Source: Thalassospira xianhensis MCCC 1A02616
GTDB taxonomy: Bacteria > Pseudomonadota > Alphaproteobacteria > Rhodospirillales > Thalassospiraceae
Reading direction: 5' to 3'
Assembly: GCF_003326475.1 (NCBI RefSeq)
Contig: NZ_JPWA01000022.1
Location: 19,124-83,123 of the forward strand
DNA: 64,000 nucleotides
Positions 53,419 through 62,703 of the stretch are shown here, one piece after another (the first letter of the stretch is position 1; every line of letters starts with the position of its first letter). The notes under the pieces are model-generated. The model searched no databases. It saw only the letters and a program-made list of their open reading frames with translations, and was not told the origin of the DNA. A program made the translations under genes and the position numbers.

Positions 53419-54912
53419 ATGACCGATACACGCTACATTCTGGCGATTGATCAGGGAACCACCAGTTCGCGCGCCATCGTTTTCGATGCCAATGGTCGAT
53501 CAGTGGCCGTCGCGCAGCAGGAATTCCCGCAACATTTCCCCAATAGTGGCTGGGTCGAGCATGATCCCGAAGACCTTTGGGAAACAGTTGTTACCGTTTG
53601 TCGCGAAGCCCTGTCTCGGGTCGATATTGCCAATGTCGCAGCGATTGGCATCACCAACCAGCGTGAAACCACGGTGGTCTGGGATCGTAAAACCGGGAAG
53701 GCGGTCTATAACGCCATCGTTTGGCAGGATCGTCGTACCGCCGCACTTTGCCATGATCTGAAACGGCGCGATCCAGAACTTGAAACGGATGTGAATAACC
53801 GAAGTGGGCTTTTGATCGACCCCTATTTTTCGGCGACGAAGGTTGCGTGGATACTCGACCATGTGACCGGTGCGCGGGCCCGCGCCGAACAGGGCGATCT
53901 GGCGTTTGGCACCGTCGATTCATTCCTGCTGTGGCGTTTGACCGGGGGGAGGTCGCATGCGACCGATGCGACCAATGCGGCGCGGACCAATCTTTTCAAC
54001 ATTCGTGACAATGCTTGGGATGACCGGTTGTGCGAAATCTTCCGTGTGCCCAAGGGTATGCTGCCCGAGGTCAAGGATTGTGCTGCCGATTTCGGTATGG
54101 TCGATGCGGAACTGTTTGGTCGCGAAATTCCGGTGCTGGGTATGGCCGGCGACCAACAGGCCGCTGCATTCGGTCAATGCTGTTTTGAACCCGGCGATAT
54201 AAAAAGTACCTATGGCACCGGTTGCTTCGTGATCCTCAATACCGGGGATGAGGCTGTAACCTCACAGCACCGTTTGCTGACCACGGTCGGGTATCGTTTG
54301 AATGGCGAAACCAGCTATGCCATCGAAGGGGCGATCTTTGTCGCCGGTGCGGCGGTGCAGTGGTTGCGCGACGGACTTGGTATCATCAAGTCGGCCGCCG
54401 AAAGCGAAGGATTGGCCAAATCGCTTGATGACAATCACGGTGTTTATCTTGTTCCGGCCTTTACCGGACTTGGCGCACCTTATTGGGATCCGGATGCGCG
54501 CGGTGCCATTTTCGGGCTGACCCGCGATACAGGTCCGCGCGAATTCGTCCGTGCGGCACTTGAAAGCGTTTGTTATCAGACGTTTGACCTGTTCGAGGCC
54601 ATGGCGGCAGATGGTGTATCACCCAAAGCCGTTCGGGTTGATGGCGGTATGGTTGCCAATGACTGGCTGTGCCAATATCTGTCCGACATTCTGGATATTC
54701 CGGTTCAGCGACCCGTGGTGACGGAAACGACCGCCCTTGGTGCGGCGTATCTTGCCGGTTTGCAGGCGGGTATCTATCGCGATCTCGGCCATATTGCCGA
54801 AAACTGGCACATGGACGCCGAATTCAAACCGGAACTTGAAGGAGGTCGTCGCAATCATCTTTTGACCGGTTGGAAAAATGCAGTCAAACGGGTGATGACG
54901 GATCAGGGTTGA
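53419..54912 (+). CDS. glpK: Glycerol kinase
   Basis: This cytoplasmic FGGY kinase phosphorylates glycerol to glycerol-3-phosphate. The 497-residue product starts [18 protein letters not shown] (phosphate-1 motif). It shows [33 protein letters not shown], the [11 protein letters not shown] block and the FGGY signature region [23 protein letters not shown]. The length is as usual. It is separated from the glpD-ABC operon by 4 kb but shares its operator-like dyad. Together they complete glycerol uptake, phosphorylation and oxidation. A strong terminator follows. Confidence 0.96.
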   Translation: MTDTRYILAIDQGTTSSRAIVFDANGRSVAVAQQEFPQHFPNSGWVEHDPEDLWETVVTVCREALSRVDIANVAAIGITNQRETTVVWDRKTGKAVYNAIVWQDRRTAALCHDLKRRDPELETDVNNRSGLLIDPYFSATKVAWILDHVTGARARAEQGDLAFGTVDSFLLWRLTGGRSHATDATNAARTNLFNIRDNAWDDRLCEIFRVPKGMLPEVKDCAADFGMVDAELFGREIPVLGMAGDQQAAAFGQCCFEPGDIKSTYGTGCFVILNTGDEAVTSQHRLLTTVGYRLNGETSYAIEGAIFVAGAAVQWLRDGLGIIKSAAESEGLAKSLDDNHGVYLVPAFTGLGAPYWDPDARGAIFGLTRDTGPREFVRAALESVCYQTFDLFEAMAADGVSPKAVRVDGGMVANDWLCQYLSDILDIPVQRPVVTETTALGAAYLAGLQAGIYRDLGHIAENWHMDAEFKPELEGGRRNHLLTGWKNAVKRVMTDQG

Positions 54913-54976
54913 TCAGGCAGGGGGCCATCGGCCAGTTTTACGGGCTGGTCATTGTCGAAATTGCTTTGTAAGATCG

Positions 54977-55010
54977 GGACGGTACCGTGCGGTACCGTCC
55001 TTTCTTTTTG
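54977..55010 (+). terminator. Intrinsic terminator after glpK
   Basis: GGACGGTACCG (54977-54987) and CGGTACCGTCC (54990-55000) form a near-continuous palindrome, followed by TTTCTTTTT. The T-tract favours a terminator over an operator. Confidence 0.82.
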
Positions 55011-55099
55011 CGGGATGTTCGCCCGTACTTTCATGGAACTGCTGTTATTGATTACTGGGGCGACCGTTTGAGGCTGTCACCGGGCGGCTGGGGGAAAAG

Positions 55100-56041
55100 A
55101 TGCTTGATCTGATCGTTGGAAAAGTCGGACCTGTTTTTTTGACGATCCTCTGCGGTTATCTTTTGACCCGGTTTCGTGTCATCAGCCGCGAGGGCATTCC
55201 ATTCCTTGCCCGCCTTGCGATGAGCGCCTTTATCCCGGCAATGCTGTTTCAAACCCTGTCACAATCCGACATCAGCGCACATTTCGATTTGCGTTTATGG
55301 GGCAGTTATTATGCCGGGGCACTGCTTAACTTTGTTCTCGTGTTGATGGTTGCGCGTGCATGGCTGAAGGCCAGAACGGACGAGGCGGCAATCACCGCAA
55401 TGGGTGGGGTTTTCTCCAATATTGTGTTGCTCGGTATTCCGCTGGTTCAGGCGGTATACGGTGAAGAAGGGCTTGTGCCGCTTCTGATTATCCTGTCAAT
55501 CCATCCGCTGACCTTGCTGGGATTGACCGTGATGATCGTTGAAGGTTCTCGTTCCAGCGGCGGGCATTGGTTGCCAAATGTCGCTGGCAGTGTGGTTCGG
55601 GTGCTACGCAATCCGATTATCGTTGCGATTATTCTGGGTGTGCTGGCGTCCCTGATTGATCTTCGGTTGCCCGAAATGATTGATGGAACGTTGGAGCGGT
55701 TCCGGACGGCGGGTCCAACAATTGCATTGTTGCTGGTCGGGGCCGGGCTCTATGGGCAGTCGGTTCGCGGCAACATGTCCGCAAGCATGTTGTGCACGGT
55801 TGCAAAAATGTTCGTTCAGCCGGTTCTGGTGTTCCTGGTTGCGCATTTTGTTTTCGATCTGCAGCCGCTGTGGCTTACGATTGTGGTTCTGATTGCAGCC
55901 CTGCCTGCCGGGGCCAATGTGGCAATCATTGCTGGTAGCTACAATGTCTGTATCGACCGTTCTTCAACCACGATCCTGATTACAACGCTGATCAGTGTGA
56001 TTACCTTGCCGCTTATTGTGCTTTACGCCGGGCCGTATTGA
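55100..56041 (+). CDS. AEC family transporter (auxin efflux carrier type)
   Basis: This inner-membrane carrier has 313 residues and about ten helices in two five-helix halves. The first half includes FLTILCGYLLTRFRVISREGIPFLARLAMSAFIPAMLFQTLSQSD, with the proline kink of the family. Later segments are RNPIIVAIILGVLASL and ALPAGANVAIIAGSYN, the conserved broken helix near 270. Bacterial members export malonate, malate or other carboxylates. No substrate can be assigned. GGGGGAAAAG precedes the ATG. Its 3' end overlaps the convergent bi-domain oxidoreductase gene by 19 bases. Confidence 0.85.
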   Translation: MLDLIVGKVGPVFLTILCGYLLTRFRVISREGIPFLARLAMSAFIPAMLFQTLSQSDISAHFDLRLWGSYYAGALLNFVLVLMVARAWLKARTDEAAITAMGGVFSNIVLLGIPLVQAVYGEEGLVPLLIILSIHPLTLLGLTVMIVEGSRSSGGHWLPNVAGSVVRVLRNPIIVAIILGVLASLIDLRLPEMIDGTLERFRTAGPTIALLLVGAGLYGQSVRGNMSASMLCTVAKMFVQPVLVFLVAHFVFDLQPLWLTIVVLIAALPAGANVAIIAGSYNVCIDRSSTTILITTLISVITLPLIVLYAGPY

Positions 56042-58122
56042 TCGTCGCCGCTGGCGGCGCCAAGGATCTGATCCATCAGATGTATTTCTGCGTCGATACC
56101 GGGGATACGCGGATCGTGTATTCCTGACTTTATTGTATCAAGGAAGGCGGCTATGGCATCGTCATGCCCCTTGTCCGGACTGGCGAATAATGGCTTTCGC
56201 AGGATTGTCGTGCCATTTATCACCAGTTTTCGCCAATCATTCATGACTGCGGCAAAGCCCGGTGCAGATACTTCCAGAACTTCTTTTGGTGTGTTCTTTC
56301 GGGCGGCGCGCAGATAGGAAACTTCGCCGCGCGATCCATCGGTGAAGGTCAGATGCCAAATGCTGTCTCCGGCCTCGCGGTCAATCCAGTCGCACTGCAA
56401 TCTGCTTAGTTCAGTTTCGGCAAGGGCTGAAATCAGATCAATAAAATGGCTGATTTCGCCGATTGTCCGCCCGCCCTGTCCCTGTTGGTTAAGCCAGTGA
56501 TCTGCCGGGATAGGAGCAGGGCGAACCTGATAACGAAACTGTATTTTACCTTTTGGCAGATGCTTTTTCAGCATTGCCGTTATGGGGGCGAAGCGCCTGT
56601 TGTGCCCGACCACGAAGATTTGCGGGTTATTTTGTTTTGTAACTTTCCTTAGGGCTTCAAGCTGTTCCTGGCTGACGCAAAGCGGTTTTTCCAGCCAGAC
56701 ATGTTTGTCGGCATTCAGTGCCTTGCAGGCAAGGTCGGCATGGCTGTCATGGCGGGTAGTAATGAAAACCGTGTCGATATCCGGATTTGCAAGAATGTCT
56801 TCGGCAACCGATAGTGCGGTCGCATCGGGAAGCTGGCGCGTGATCGCAAGGGCCGAAAGGCCGTACTGCGAAACGACGGCCTTGATTGTGGTGTCCTCTT
56901 GTCGTCTTAGTCGTGGCAGCAAGGTGCCCGCCGTATAATTTCCAGCACCGATCAATCCGATCCCGATTGTACTGTTTCTAGCGACTTTGACCTGTGGTGC
57001 CGGTTTGCAAGACGTTGGGCAGTTGTCGACATTCTGATACCGGATGACGGTCGCCATCATCGATGGAGAGCCAAGAAAATCGGCGGCATCTTCTAGGTCA
57101 ATCTGTTGTGAAACAAGCGGAATCGGGTCCAGTTTGCCGCTTTCAATAAGGGCGAGGGCCGCTTGCATGTTACGTTTCACGGTCCAGCGCACGTGGCCAA
57201 TCGGATAGTCCTGTCCTGATTGCTCGTAGTTCGGGTCATATCGGCCCGGGCCGTAGGACCGTACCTGCCGTATAGTGATTTCCTTGCTATAAAGGATGTT
57301 CCGGGACGCCTTTGGGACGATGTCTCCGACACAAGCGATGATGCCGCGATCCCGGCAAAGTCGTGCTGCCGCTTCAATTATGGTGCCGGTTTCATTGCCG
57401 CTGGTGCAAATCAAAACAGCATCAAATTGATCTGCTGGCGCGTTCCGGATTTCCGCGTATGAGTTGCTGGCTCCGCTTGTCATCGCCATTTCCCGGCGTT
57501 CCGGAACAGGTTCTATCACGGTTACGATTGCGCCAGCCGCAATTGCCGTTTGGGTCACCAATTGGCCGATCAGCCCGCATCCAACCACGGCAACCCTATG
57601 CCCGATAACAAGCTCGCTTTGCCGGCTGGCATGCAGGGCTATGGCGTAAAGGGTGGCAAAGGCGGCTTTTTCGCCGGTCACGGCATCAGGGACAGGGCAG
57701 GCCAGATTGCGCGGGACAATATTGTATTCGGCATGGTTCGCGTGGCCCAGACCGGCGCAGGCTACACGCTGTCCGATATCAAATTCAGTGACATCCTGAG
57801 CCATGGCCACAACGATCCCGCAACTGGCATATCCGGTCGCCATCGGCCTGCCGAGCCGTCCCTTTACGGCATTGATTGTAGCCAGTGGCCCGTCACGGCG
57901 AAACTTTTCCATGGTCAATGCCACCAGATCCGGTCGTTGCCATGCCTTTCGTACAAGGGATGCCCTGGTTTCGTTTGCCTGCTGCTTTTCGGTGCCGTTG
58001 CTGATGACGGATATTTCGGTGCGGACCATGATGGTGCCGGGCAACAGGGCGGGAATGGGGCAATTGGCAACAGCAATCCTTCTTTCACCGGGAAACCGTA
58101 GCAACGCCCGCATATCCGTCAT
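56023..58122 (-). CDS. Bi-domain oxidoreductase (MDR alcohol dehydrogenase fused to Gfo/Idh/MocA)
   Basis: This 699-residue protein joins two NAD(P) domains. Residues about 1-345 are a medium-chain dehydrogenase-like part: the GroES-like region GTIMVRTEISVISNGTEKQ, then ATGYASCGIVVA and the Rossmann motif VAVVGCGLIGQLVTQ. Residues about 380-699 are a Gfo/Idh/MocA part with IGIGLIGAGNYTAGTLLPRL, the HDSHADLACKAL block and the catalytic-type lysine in VWLEKPLCV. Such fusions occur in surface-polysaccharide clusters, often with heparinase-like genes. Their reaction is unknown. Here it has no such neighbours and overlaps the AEC gene at the 3' end. Confidence 0.85.
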   Translation of the reverse strand: MTDMRALLRFPGERRIAVANCPIPALLPGTIMVRTEISVISNGTEKQQANETRASLVRKAWQRPDLVALTMEKFRRDGPLATINAVKGRLGRPMATGYASCGIVVAMAQDVTEFDIGQRVACAGLGHANHAEYNIVPRNLACPVPDAVTGEKAAFATLYAIALHASRQSELVIGHRVAVVGCGLIGQLVTQTAIAAGAIVTVIEPVPERREMAMTSGASNSYAEIRNAPADQFDAVLICTSGNETGTIIEAAARLCRDRGIIACVGDIVPKASRNILYSKEITIRQVRSYGPGRYDPNYEQSGQDYPIGHVRWTVKRNMQAALALIESGKLDPIPLVSQQIDLEDAADFLGSPSMMATVIRYQNVDNCPTSCKPAPQVKVARNSTIGIGLIGAGNYTAGTLLPRLRRQEDTTIKAVVSQYGLSALAITRQLPDATALSVAEDILANPDIDTVFITTRHDSHADLACKALNADKHVWLEKPLCVSQEQLEALRKVTKQNNPQIFVVGHNRRFAPITAMLKKHLPKGKIQFRYQVRPAPIPADHWLNQQGQGGRTIGEISHFIDLISALAETELSRLQCDWIDREAGDSIWHLTFTDGSRGEVSYLRAARKNTPKEVLEVSAPGFAAVMNDWRKLVINGTTILRKPLFASPDKGHDDAIAAFLDTIKSGIHDPRIPGIDAEIHLMDQILGAASGDDQYGPA

Positions 58123-58274
58123 GATATTGTCCTAGTGCACGTTATGGATGAAATATAATTCAGGAATTAAATCATATCGGTTTGTGCTGGTCGATGCTGC
58201 TATCGCTCGATCACGCGTTTGTTTGGCACTTTTTTCTTTGTTTCAAATTATTGGTTGCTGACGGGATTTAAAAT

Positions 58275-58284
58275 TTGTATACAA
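58275..58284 (+). promoter_or_regulatory. Palindrome TTGTATACAA, candidate GntR operator
   Basis: A perfect 10-base palindrome lies 100 bases before the first hydroxyproline gene, in an AT-rich stretch. FCD-type GntR regulators often bind TTGTATACAA-like sites, and such a regulator lies 3.6 kb downstream in the same cluster. The remaining 58123-58384 region shows no gene. Confidence 0.5.
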
Positions 58285-58384
58285 TATACATATATTCAAT
58301 CGAGGCCTGTAAATATGCGGGTTTTGAAGATCAAACGGTCTGACCCGATAGTGGGCACGCGACCAAATCAGGAGGTTACTTTCC

Positions 58385-59281
58385 ATGCAGGTAAACTGGA
58401 CTGGCGTCTTCCCCGCCGTTGCCACCCAGATGAATGAAGATGGGTCAATCGATTACGATATGACGGCCCATCAGATTGAAGCTCTGATCAAGGCCGGTGT
58501 TGACGGGCTCGTCATGTTGGGCTCGGTCGGCGAGAACGCAGCCCTCGAGCCAGAGGAAAAAATCGCGGTTTTGAAACTTGCTGTCGAAGTGACCAACGGT
58601 CGCATTCCAGTTCTGTCAGGTGTTGCCGAAAACTCGACCCAGGCTGCCATTCGTTATGTTCAGAAATGCGAAGAACTTGGTGCTGATGGTCTGATGCTTC
58701 TGCCGGGCATGATCTATACCGCTGACCCGCGTGAAAATATCGAGCATTTCCGTTCGGTCGCGGCCAAGACCAAGCTTCCGATCATGATCTACAACAACCC
58801 GGGTGCCTATCGCATCGATATCAAGCCGGAAGAGTTCAATCAGCTTGCCGATGTGAAAAACCTGGTCGCGATCAAGGAAAGTTCGGGCGATCCGCGTCGT
58901 ATTACCGATATCTATAATGCCTGTGGTGATCGTTTTGTTCTGTTCTGCGGCATGGATGATCTTGTCATGGAAACCCAGGTTCTGGGGGCTGTTGGCTGGA
59001 TTTCGGGTTTCACCGATGCTTTTCCGCAGGAATCGGTCGCACTTTGGAAGCTGCTTTCCGAAGGAAAGTACAAGGAAGCGCTTGAAATATATCGCTGGTT
59101 CACCCCGGTTCTGCATATGGATGTTCATACCAAGCTTGTTCAGTATATCAAACTGGCACAGGAAATGACCGGTGTTGGCAAGGCCCATGTCCGCGCCCCG
59201 CGTCTGCCGCTGGTCGGCGAGGAAATGGAACGCATCCGTGCAACCATCCAGAAAGCCATCGACACACGTCCGAAACTTTAA
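58385..59281 (+). CDS. DHDPS-family protein, probable 1-pyrroline-4-hydroxy-2-carboxylate deaminase
   Basis: This TIM-barrel Schiff-base enzyme has 298 residues. The DHDPS family residues are present: Tyr136 (IYNNPG), Lys164 (VAIKESSGD) and GSVGE at 46-50. In 4-hydroxyproline catabolism a member of this family deaminates 1-pyrroline-4-hydroxy-2-carboxylate to alpha-ketoglutarate semialdehyde. It is followed by a D-amino-acid dehydrogenase and a hydroxyproline epimerase, which supports that role over lysine synthesis or sialate cleavage. CAGGAGGT precedes the ATG. A TTGTATACAA palindrome lies in its promoter. Confidence 0.82.
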   Translation: MQVNWTGVFPAVATQMNEDGSIDYDMTAHQIEALIKAGVDGLVMLGSVGENAALEPEEKIAVLKLAVEVTNGRIPVLSGVAENSTQAAIRYVQKCEELGADGLMLLPGMIYTADPRENIEHFRSVAAKTKLPIMIYNNPGAYRIDIKPEEFNQLADVKNLVAIKESSGDPRRITDIYNACGDRFVLFCGMDDLVMETQVLGAVGWISGFTDAFPQESVALWKLLSEGKYKEALEIYRWFTPVLHMDVHTKLVQYIKLAQEMTGVGKAHVRAPRLPLVGEEMERIRATIQKAIDTRPKL

Positions 59282-59361
59282 TTCGGTTTGCAATCAACGC
59301 ATTCATTGCATCCGACCCGCAAGGCGTGATTGCATCTGCGTGTGATTTGATGGCAACTGTG

Positions 59362-59390
59362 AACTCTCCTGCGATTTTCGCAGGGGAGTT
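59362..59390 (+). terminator. Hairpin after the DHDPS-family gene
   Basis: AACTCTCCTGCG (59362-59373) pairs with CGCAGGGGAGTT (59379-59390) with one T-G pair and a 5-base loop. Only a weak T-stretch follows, so partial termination before the dehydrogenase gene is likely. Confidence 0.6.
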
Positions 59391-59457
59391 TGCTGCCATC
59401 TGACACCAGACAAAAAACAAAGACAAAAGTGCACACCAAAAGGCAGGGCTCCAGAAT

Positions 59458-60747
59458 ATGTCAAAACCTTCTTCTGCTCTACAATCCTCCGCGCAGACAA
59501 GCCGGCATGCTGTTGTCGTTGGTGCAGGGATCATTGGCGTCAATGTTGGTTTGGCTCTTTTGAAGAAGGGCTATGACGTCACGATTGTTGATCGCGCGGA
59601 GCCGGGGATGGGAGCATCTTTTGGCAACGCTGGCGGAATTGCGGTTACGGAATGTGCGCCGATCGCCATGCCGGGTGTTTGGGCAAATGTGCCTGGCTGG
59701 CTGATGGATCCGCTGGGGCCGCTTTCGGTGCGCTGGTCCTATTTGCCTAAAATGATGCCGTGGCTGATCCGCTTTCTGGCTGCCAGTTCCAAAAGCCGGG
59801 TGGAGCAGATTGCAACCGAATTAGCAGCCATCCTCAACCGCGCCTGGGAAGATTACGATCCGGTGATCGTAGAAGCAGGCCTTTCCGATGCGGTGTTTAA
59901 AAAAGAAGGCGCTATGGGTGTTTATCGCAGCGAGAAAACACGCGGGGATGCCGAATACGGAATTGATCTTCGCCGTCGTAACGGGGTTAAAATTCGTGAT
60001 CTGACCAAGGATGAGGTCAGGGATATTGAGCCCGATCTGGCTCCGATCTTCGCCTGCGGCGTGATGGAGGAGGATTGGGGCCGGGTTCTGGATCCGTTCA
60101 GGATTGTTACCGGCCTTTACAAGCACTTTCTGGAACGCGGTGGGAAGTTCCAGAATGCCGAAGTTACCGATTTCGTCTATCGCGATGGCAAACCGCGTGC
60201 TGCGATGACGGCACAAGGTGATCAGATTACCTTCGACAAAATTGTCATTTCGTGCGGTGCATGGTCAAAAACGTTGGCCAAGAGACTTGGCTCATCCGTG
60301 CCTCTTGATACCGAGCGCGGCTATAACACAACAGTCCCTTATAATGGCGTCAAACTGTCGCGCATGGTCATCTGTGCCGATGACAGCTTCGTTTTGACCC
60401 CGATGGAAATGGGCATTCGTGTGGGCGGTGCTGTTGAACTTGGCGGGCTGGTTGCGGCCCCCAATTATGATCGCGCCAAGGCTCTGTTTGCCAAAGGCAA
60501 GGAAGTTCTTCCGAAACTCAGTGCCGAAGGCGGCACCGAATGGATGGGATTCCGTCCCTCAATGCCGGATTCCAAACCTGTGATTTCTGCAAGCCCCAAA
60601 CATGAAAATGTCTTCTTCGCATTCGGTCACGGCCATCTTGGCCTGACCATGGCGGCCACCACCGGACGGCTGATCGCCGACCTGATGAGTGAAGCGACCG
60701 CCCCTATTAACATGACCCCGTATCGTATTGATCGTTTCCAAGGATAA
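59458..60747 (+). CDS. FAD-dependent D-amino acid dehydrogenase, probable D-hydroxyproline dehydrogenase
   Basis: This DadA/DAO-type flavoprotein of 429 residues likely oxidises cis-4-hydroxy-D-proline to 1-pyrroline-4-hydroxy-2-carboxylate. The FAD motif is VVVGAGIIGVNVGLALLKKGYDVTIVD (about 19-45), followed by GASFGNAGGIA. The C-terminal FAD-binding block reads WMGFRPSMPDSKPVIS and FAFGHGHLGLTMAATTGRLIADL. It lies between the probable deaminase and the epimerase, matching the order of steps epimerase, dehydrogenase, deaminase. A 15-residue polar N-terminal extension precedes the FAD motif. No clear ribosome-binding site was found for the ATG. Confidence 0.87.
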   Translation: MSKPSSALQSSAQTSRHAVVVGAGIIGVNVGLALLKKGYDVTIVDRAEPGMGASFGNAGGIAVTECAPIAMPGVWANVPGWLMDPLGPLSVRWSYLPKMMPWLIRFLAASSKSRVEQIATELAAILNRAWEDYDPVIVEAGLSDAVFKKEGAMGVYRSEKTRGDAEYGIDLRRRNGVKIRDLTKDEVRDIEPDLAPIFACGVMEEDWGRVLDPFRIVTGLYKHFLERGGKFQNAEVTDFVYRDGKPRAAMTAQGDQITFDKIVISCGAWSKTLAKRLGSSVPLDTERGYNTTVPYNGVKLSRMVICADDSFVLTPMEMGIRVGGAVELGGLVAAPNYDRAKALFAKGKEVLPKLSAEGGTEWMGFRPSMPDSKPVISASPKHENVFFAFGHGHLGLTMAATTGRLIADLMSEATAPINMTPYRIDRFQG

Positions 60748-60758
60748 GGCCACAGCAA

Positions 60759-61760
60759 ATGGCAAAACACAGCTTCTTCTGTATTGATGGACATACCTGC
60801 GGCAATCCGGTGCGTGTGGTTGCCGGTGGCGGGCCCAGACTGGAAGGTGCAAACATGCTCGAAAAGCGGGCGCATTTTCTGGAGGAGTATGACTGGATCA
60901 GGACCGGGTTGATGTTCGAGCCGCGTGGCCATGACATCATGTCGGGCTCAATCCTTTATGAACCGACGCGCGACGATTGTGATGTTGCCATCCTGTTTAT
61001 CGAAACATCCGGGTGCCTGCCGATGTGCGGTCACGGCACGATCGGGACGGTTACGATGGCGATCGAGGAAGGTCTGGTAAAGCCGAAGACCCCCGGCGTA
61101 CTGCGTCTTGAAACACCTGCCGGGCTGGTGATTGCTGAATATAAACAGGTTGGCGATTACGTGGAATCGGTCAAGCTGACCAATGTGCCGTCCTTCCTGT
61201 ATAAAACGGATATCGAGGTCGACTGTCCCGATCTTGGCCCGATCAGGGTAGACGTCGCCTATGGCGGAAATTTCTACGCGATTGTCGAGCCACAGGAAAA
61301 CTTCCGCGATATGGCCGACTACACGGTTGGCGATTTTCAACGTATCAGCCCGAAATTTCGTCGACGCCTGAACGAAGTCGCCGAATTTGTTCATCCTCTT
61401 CACCCTGATATCAAGGGCCTGTCGCATATTCAGTGGACCGGCAAACCGACCCAGCCTGACAGCACCCATCGCAATGCGGTGTTTTATGGGGATAAGGGGA
61501 TTGATCGATCCCCTTGCGGAACTGGCTCATCCGCCCGCTTGGCGCAACTGGTCGGCAAGGGACAGTGGGACCCGGCGCATGAACTGGTTCATGAAAGCAT
61601 TATCGGGTCGCAGTTCCGTGTCTCCGTCGTCGAGCAGACCAAAGTCGGTGACTACGACGCAGTGGTGCCCGGGATCGAAGGATGGGCGCGCAAGCACGGC
61701 TACAACACGATTTTCATTGATGATCGTGACCCTTATGCGCATGGATTTATCGTGAAATAG
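60759..61760 (+). CDS. 4-hydroxyproline 2-epimerase (proline racemase family)
   Basis: This cytoplasmic enzyme of 333 residues converts trans-4-hydroxy-L-proline to cis-4-hydroxy-D-proline. Both catalytic cysteines of the family are present: Cys90 in LPMCGHGTIG and Cys253 in DRSPCGTGSSARLA. The Cys/Cys pair allows two-base racemisation, and the operon favours hydroxyproline over proline. It starts 11 bases after the dehydrogenase stop. A relative with Cys/Thr lies convergent at the end of the cluster, so the two paralogues are predicted to do different chemistry. Confidence 0.9.
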   Translation: MAKHSFFCIDGHTCGNPVRVVAGGGPRLEGANMLEKRAHFLEEYDWIRTGLMFEPRGHDIMSGSILYEPTRDDCDVAILFIETSGCLPMCGHGTIGTVTMAIEEGLVKPKTPGVLRLETPAGLVIAEYKQVGDYVESVKLTNVPSFLYKTDIEVDCPDLGPIRVDVAYGGNFYAIVEPQENFRDMADYTVGDFQRISPKFRRRLNEVAEFVHPLHPDIKGLSHIQWTGKPTQPDSTHRNAVFYGDKGIDRSPCGTGSSARLAQLVGKGQWDPAHELVHESIIGSQFRVSVVEQTKVGDYDAVVPGIEGWARKHGYNTIFIDDRDPYAHGFIVK

Positions 61761-61930
61761 GCGTTTGATTGGGGCCGGTTTCTATTGGCAAACCCCTGAT
61801 ACCTTAGCGGCATGATTGCAATTGTATTGCGCCTAAACCAACGCATCGGTATGACTAGAAAAAGGGGCGGTGACGTTTGGGGATATGAAGCCGGGCCCGA
61901 TACCGCACAGGACAGATAAAAAGAGCCAAA

Positions 61931-62617
61931 ATGACCGCATCACCGCGTTTTACCCGCCGGACCATTACCGATCAGGTAACCGAAGATTTGCGTGCCCGTA
62001 TCCTGTCGGGTGATTTCCCGGCGGGGTTCCAGTTGCGTCAGGATGCGATCGCTACCGAATATAATGTCTCGCGCATTCCGGTCCGCGAGGCATTGCAACG
62101 TCTGGACGCCGAAGGTCTGGTGTCATTCCAGCCCCATAAGGGCGCGATTGTTGCCCATCTCTCGCTTGACGAGATCGAAGAGCTTTTTGACGTTCGCAAA
62201 ATGCTGGAATGCGAATTGCTGCGCCACGCAGTACCGCGCCTGACACCCGAAGACATCAAATCGGTCGAAGATATTCTGGCCGTTTACGACGAAGCCTTCC
62301 GGTCAGGTGACATTTCCAAATGGGGTGAGCTTAACCGCGAATTCCATGATCGACTTTATCGTGCGTCGAACCGGCCCAAGACGCTGGAAATCATACGCAT
62401 GATTGGCAACAATACGGTCCGCTTTACACAGGCACAGCTTGCATTATCTGGGGCAACCGACCGGGCCGAACGTGAACATCACCATATCCTCGATGCCTGT
62501 AAGGCGCGTGATGTCGACTACGCGGTTGAGCTCCTCGAAGCTCATATCGAAAACTCGAAGAACAGCCTGATCGAATGCCTGCGCGGCGCACGTGCCAGCG
62601 AAGGCCTTTCGAACTGA
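61931..62617 (+). CDS. GntR family regulator, FCD/FadR subgroup
   Basis: This 228-residue transcription factor has an N-terminal winged helix (about 10-75: QVTEDLRARILSGDFPAGFQLRQDAIATEYNVSRIPVREALQRLDAEGLV) and an FCD ligand domain (about 85-220). The FCD part shows LFDVRKMLECELLR, LNREFHDRLY and EREHHHILDACKARD, containing the metal-binding histidines of the family. It is the likely regulator of the hydroxyproline genes on both sides. Candidate operators are the TTGTATACAA palindrome at 58275 and dyads near 63910. It lies 170 bases after the epimerase gene and ends at a terminator. Confidence 0.88.
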   Translation: MTASPRFTRRTITDQVTEDLRARILSGDFPAGFQLRQDAIATEYNVSRIPVREALQRLDAEGLVSFQPHKGAIVAHLSLDEIEELFDVRKMLECELLRHAVPRLTPEDIKSVEDILAVYDEAFRSGDISKWGELNREFHDRLYRASNRPKTLEIIRMIGNNTVRFTQAQLALSGATDRAEREHHHILDACKARDVDYAVELLEAHIENSKNSLIECLRGARASEGLSN

Positions 62618-62642
62618 CAGCAAGATTCTTGCATCAGATTAT

Positions 62643-62678
62643 AAAGGGACGCACGGCTTTTGCCGTGCCCCTTTTTTG
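62643..62678 (+). terminator. Intrinsic terminator after the GntR gene
   Basis: GCACGGC (62651-62657) and GCCGTGC (62662-62668) form the stem, extended outward by AAAGGG/CCCTTT with a 2-base bulge, then TTTTTTG. It sits between convergent genes. Confidence 0.82.
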
Positions 62679-62703
62679 TTTTCGGCAGCAAGATATTTGT
62701 AAA

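Noticed and set aside
54977..55000. The near-perfect GGACGGTACC palindrome after glpK as an operator
   Set aside because: It is followed by TTTCTTTTT and lies just past a gene end, so an intrinsic terminator is the simpler reading.
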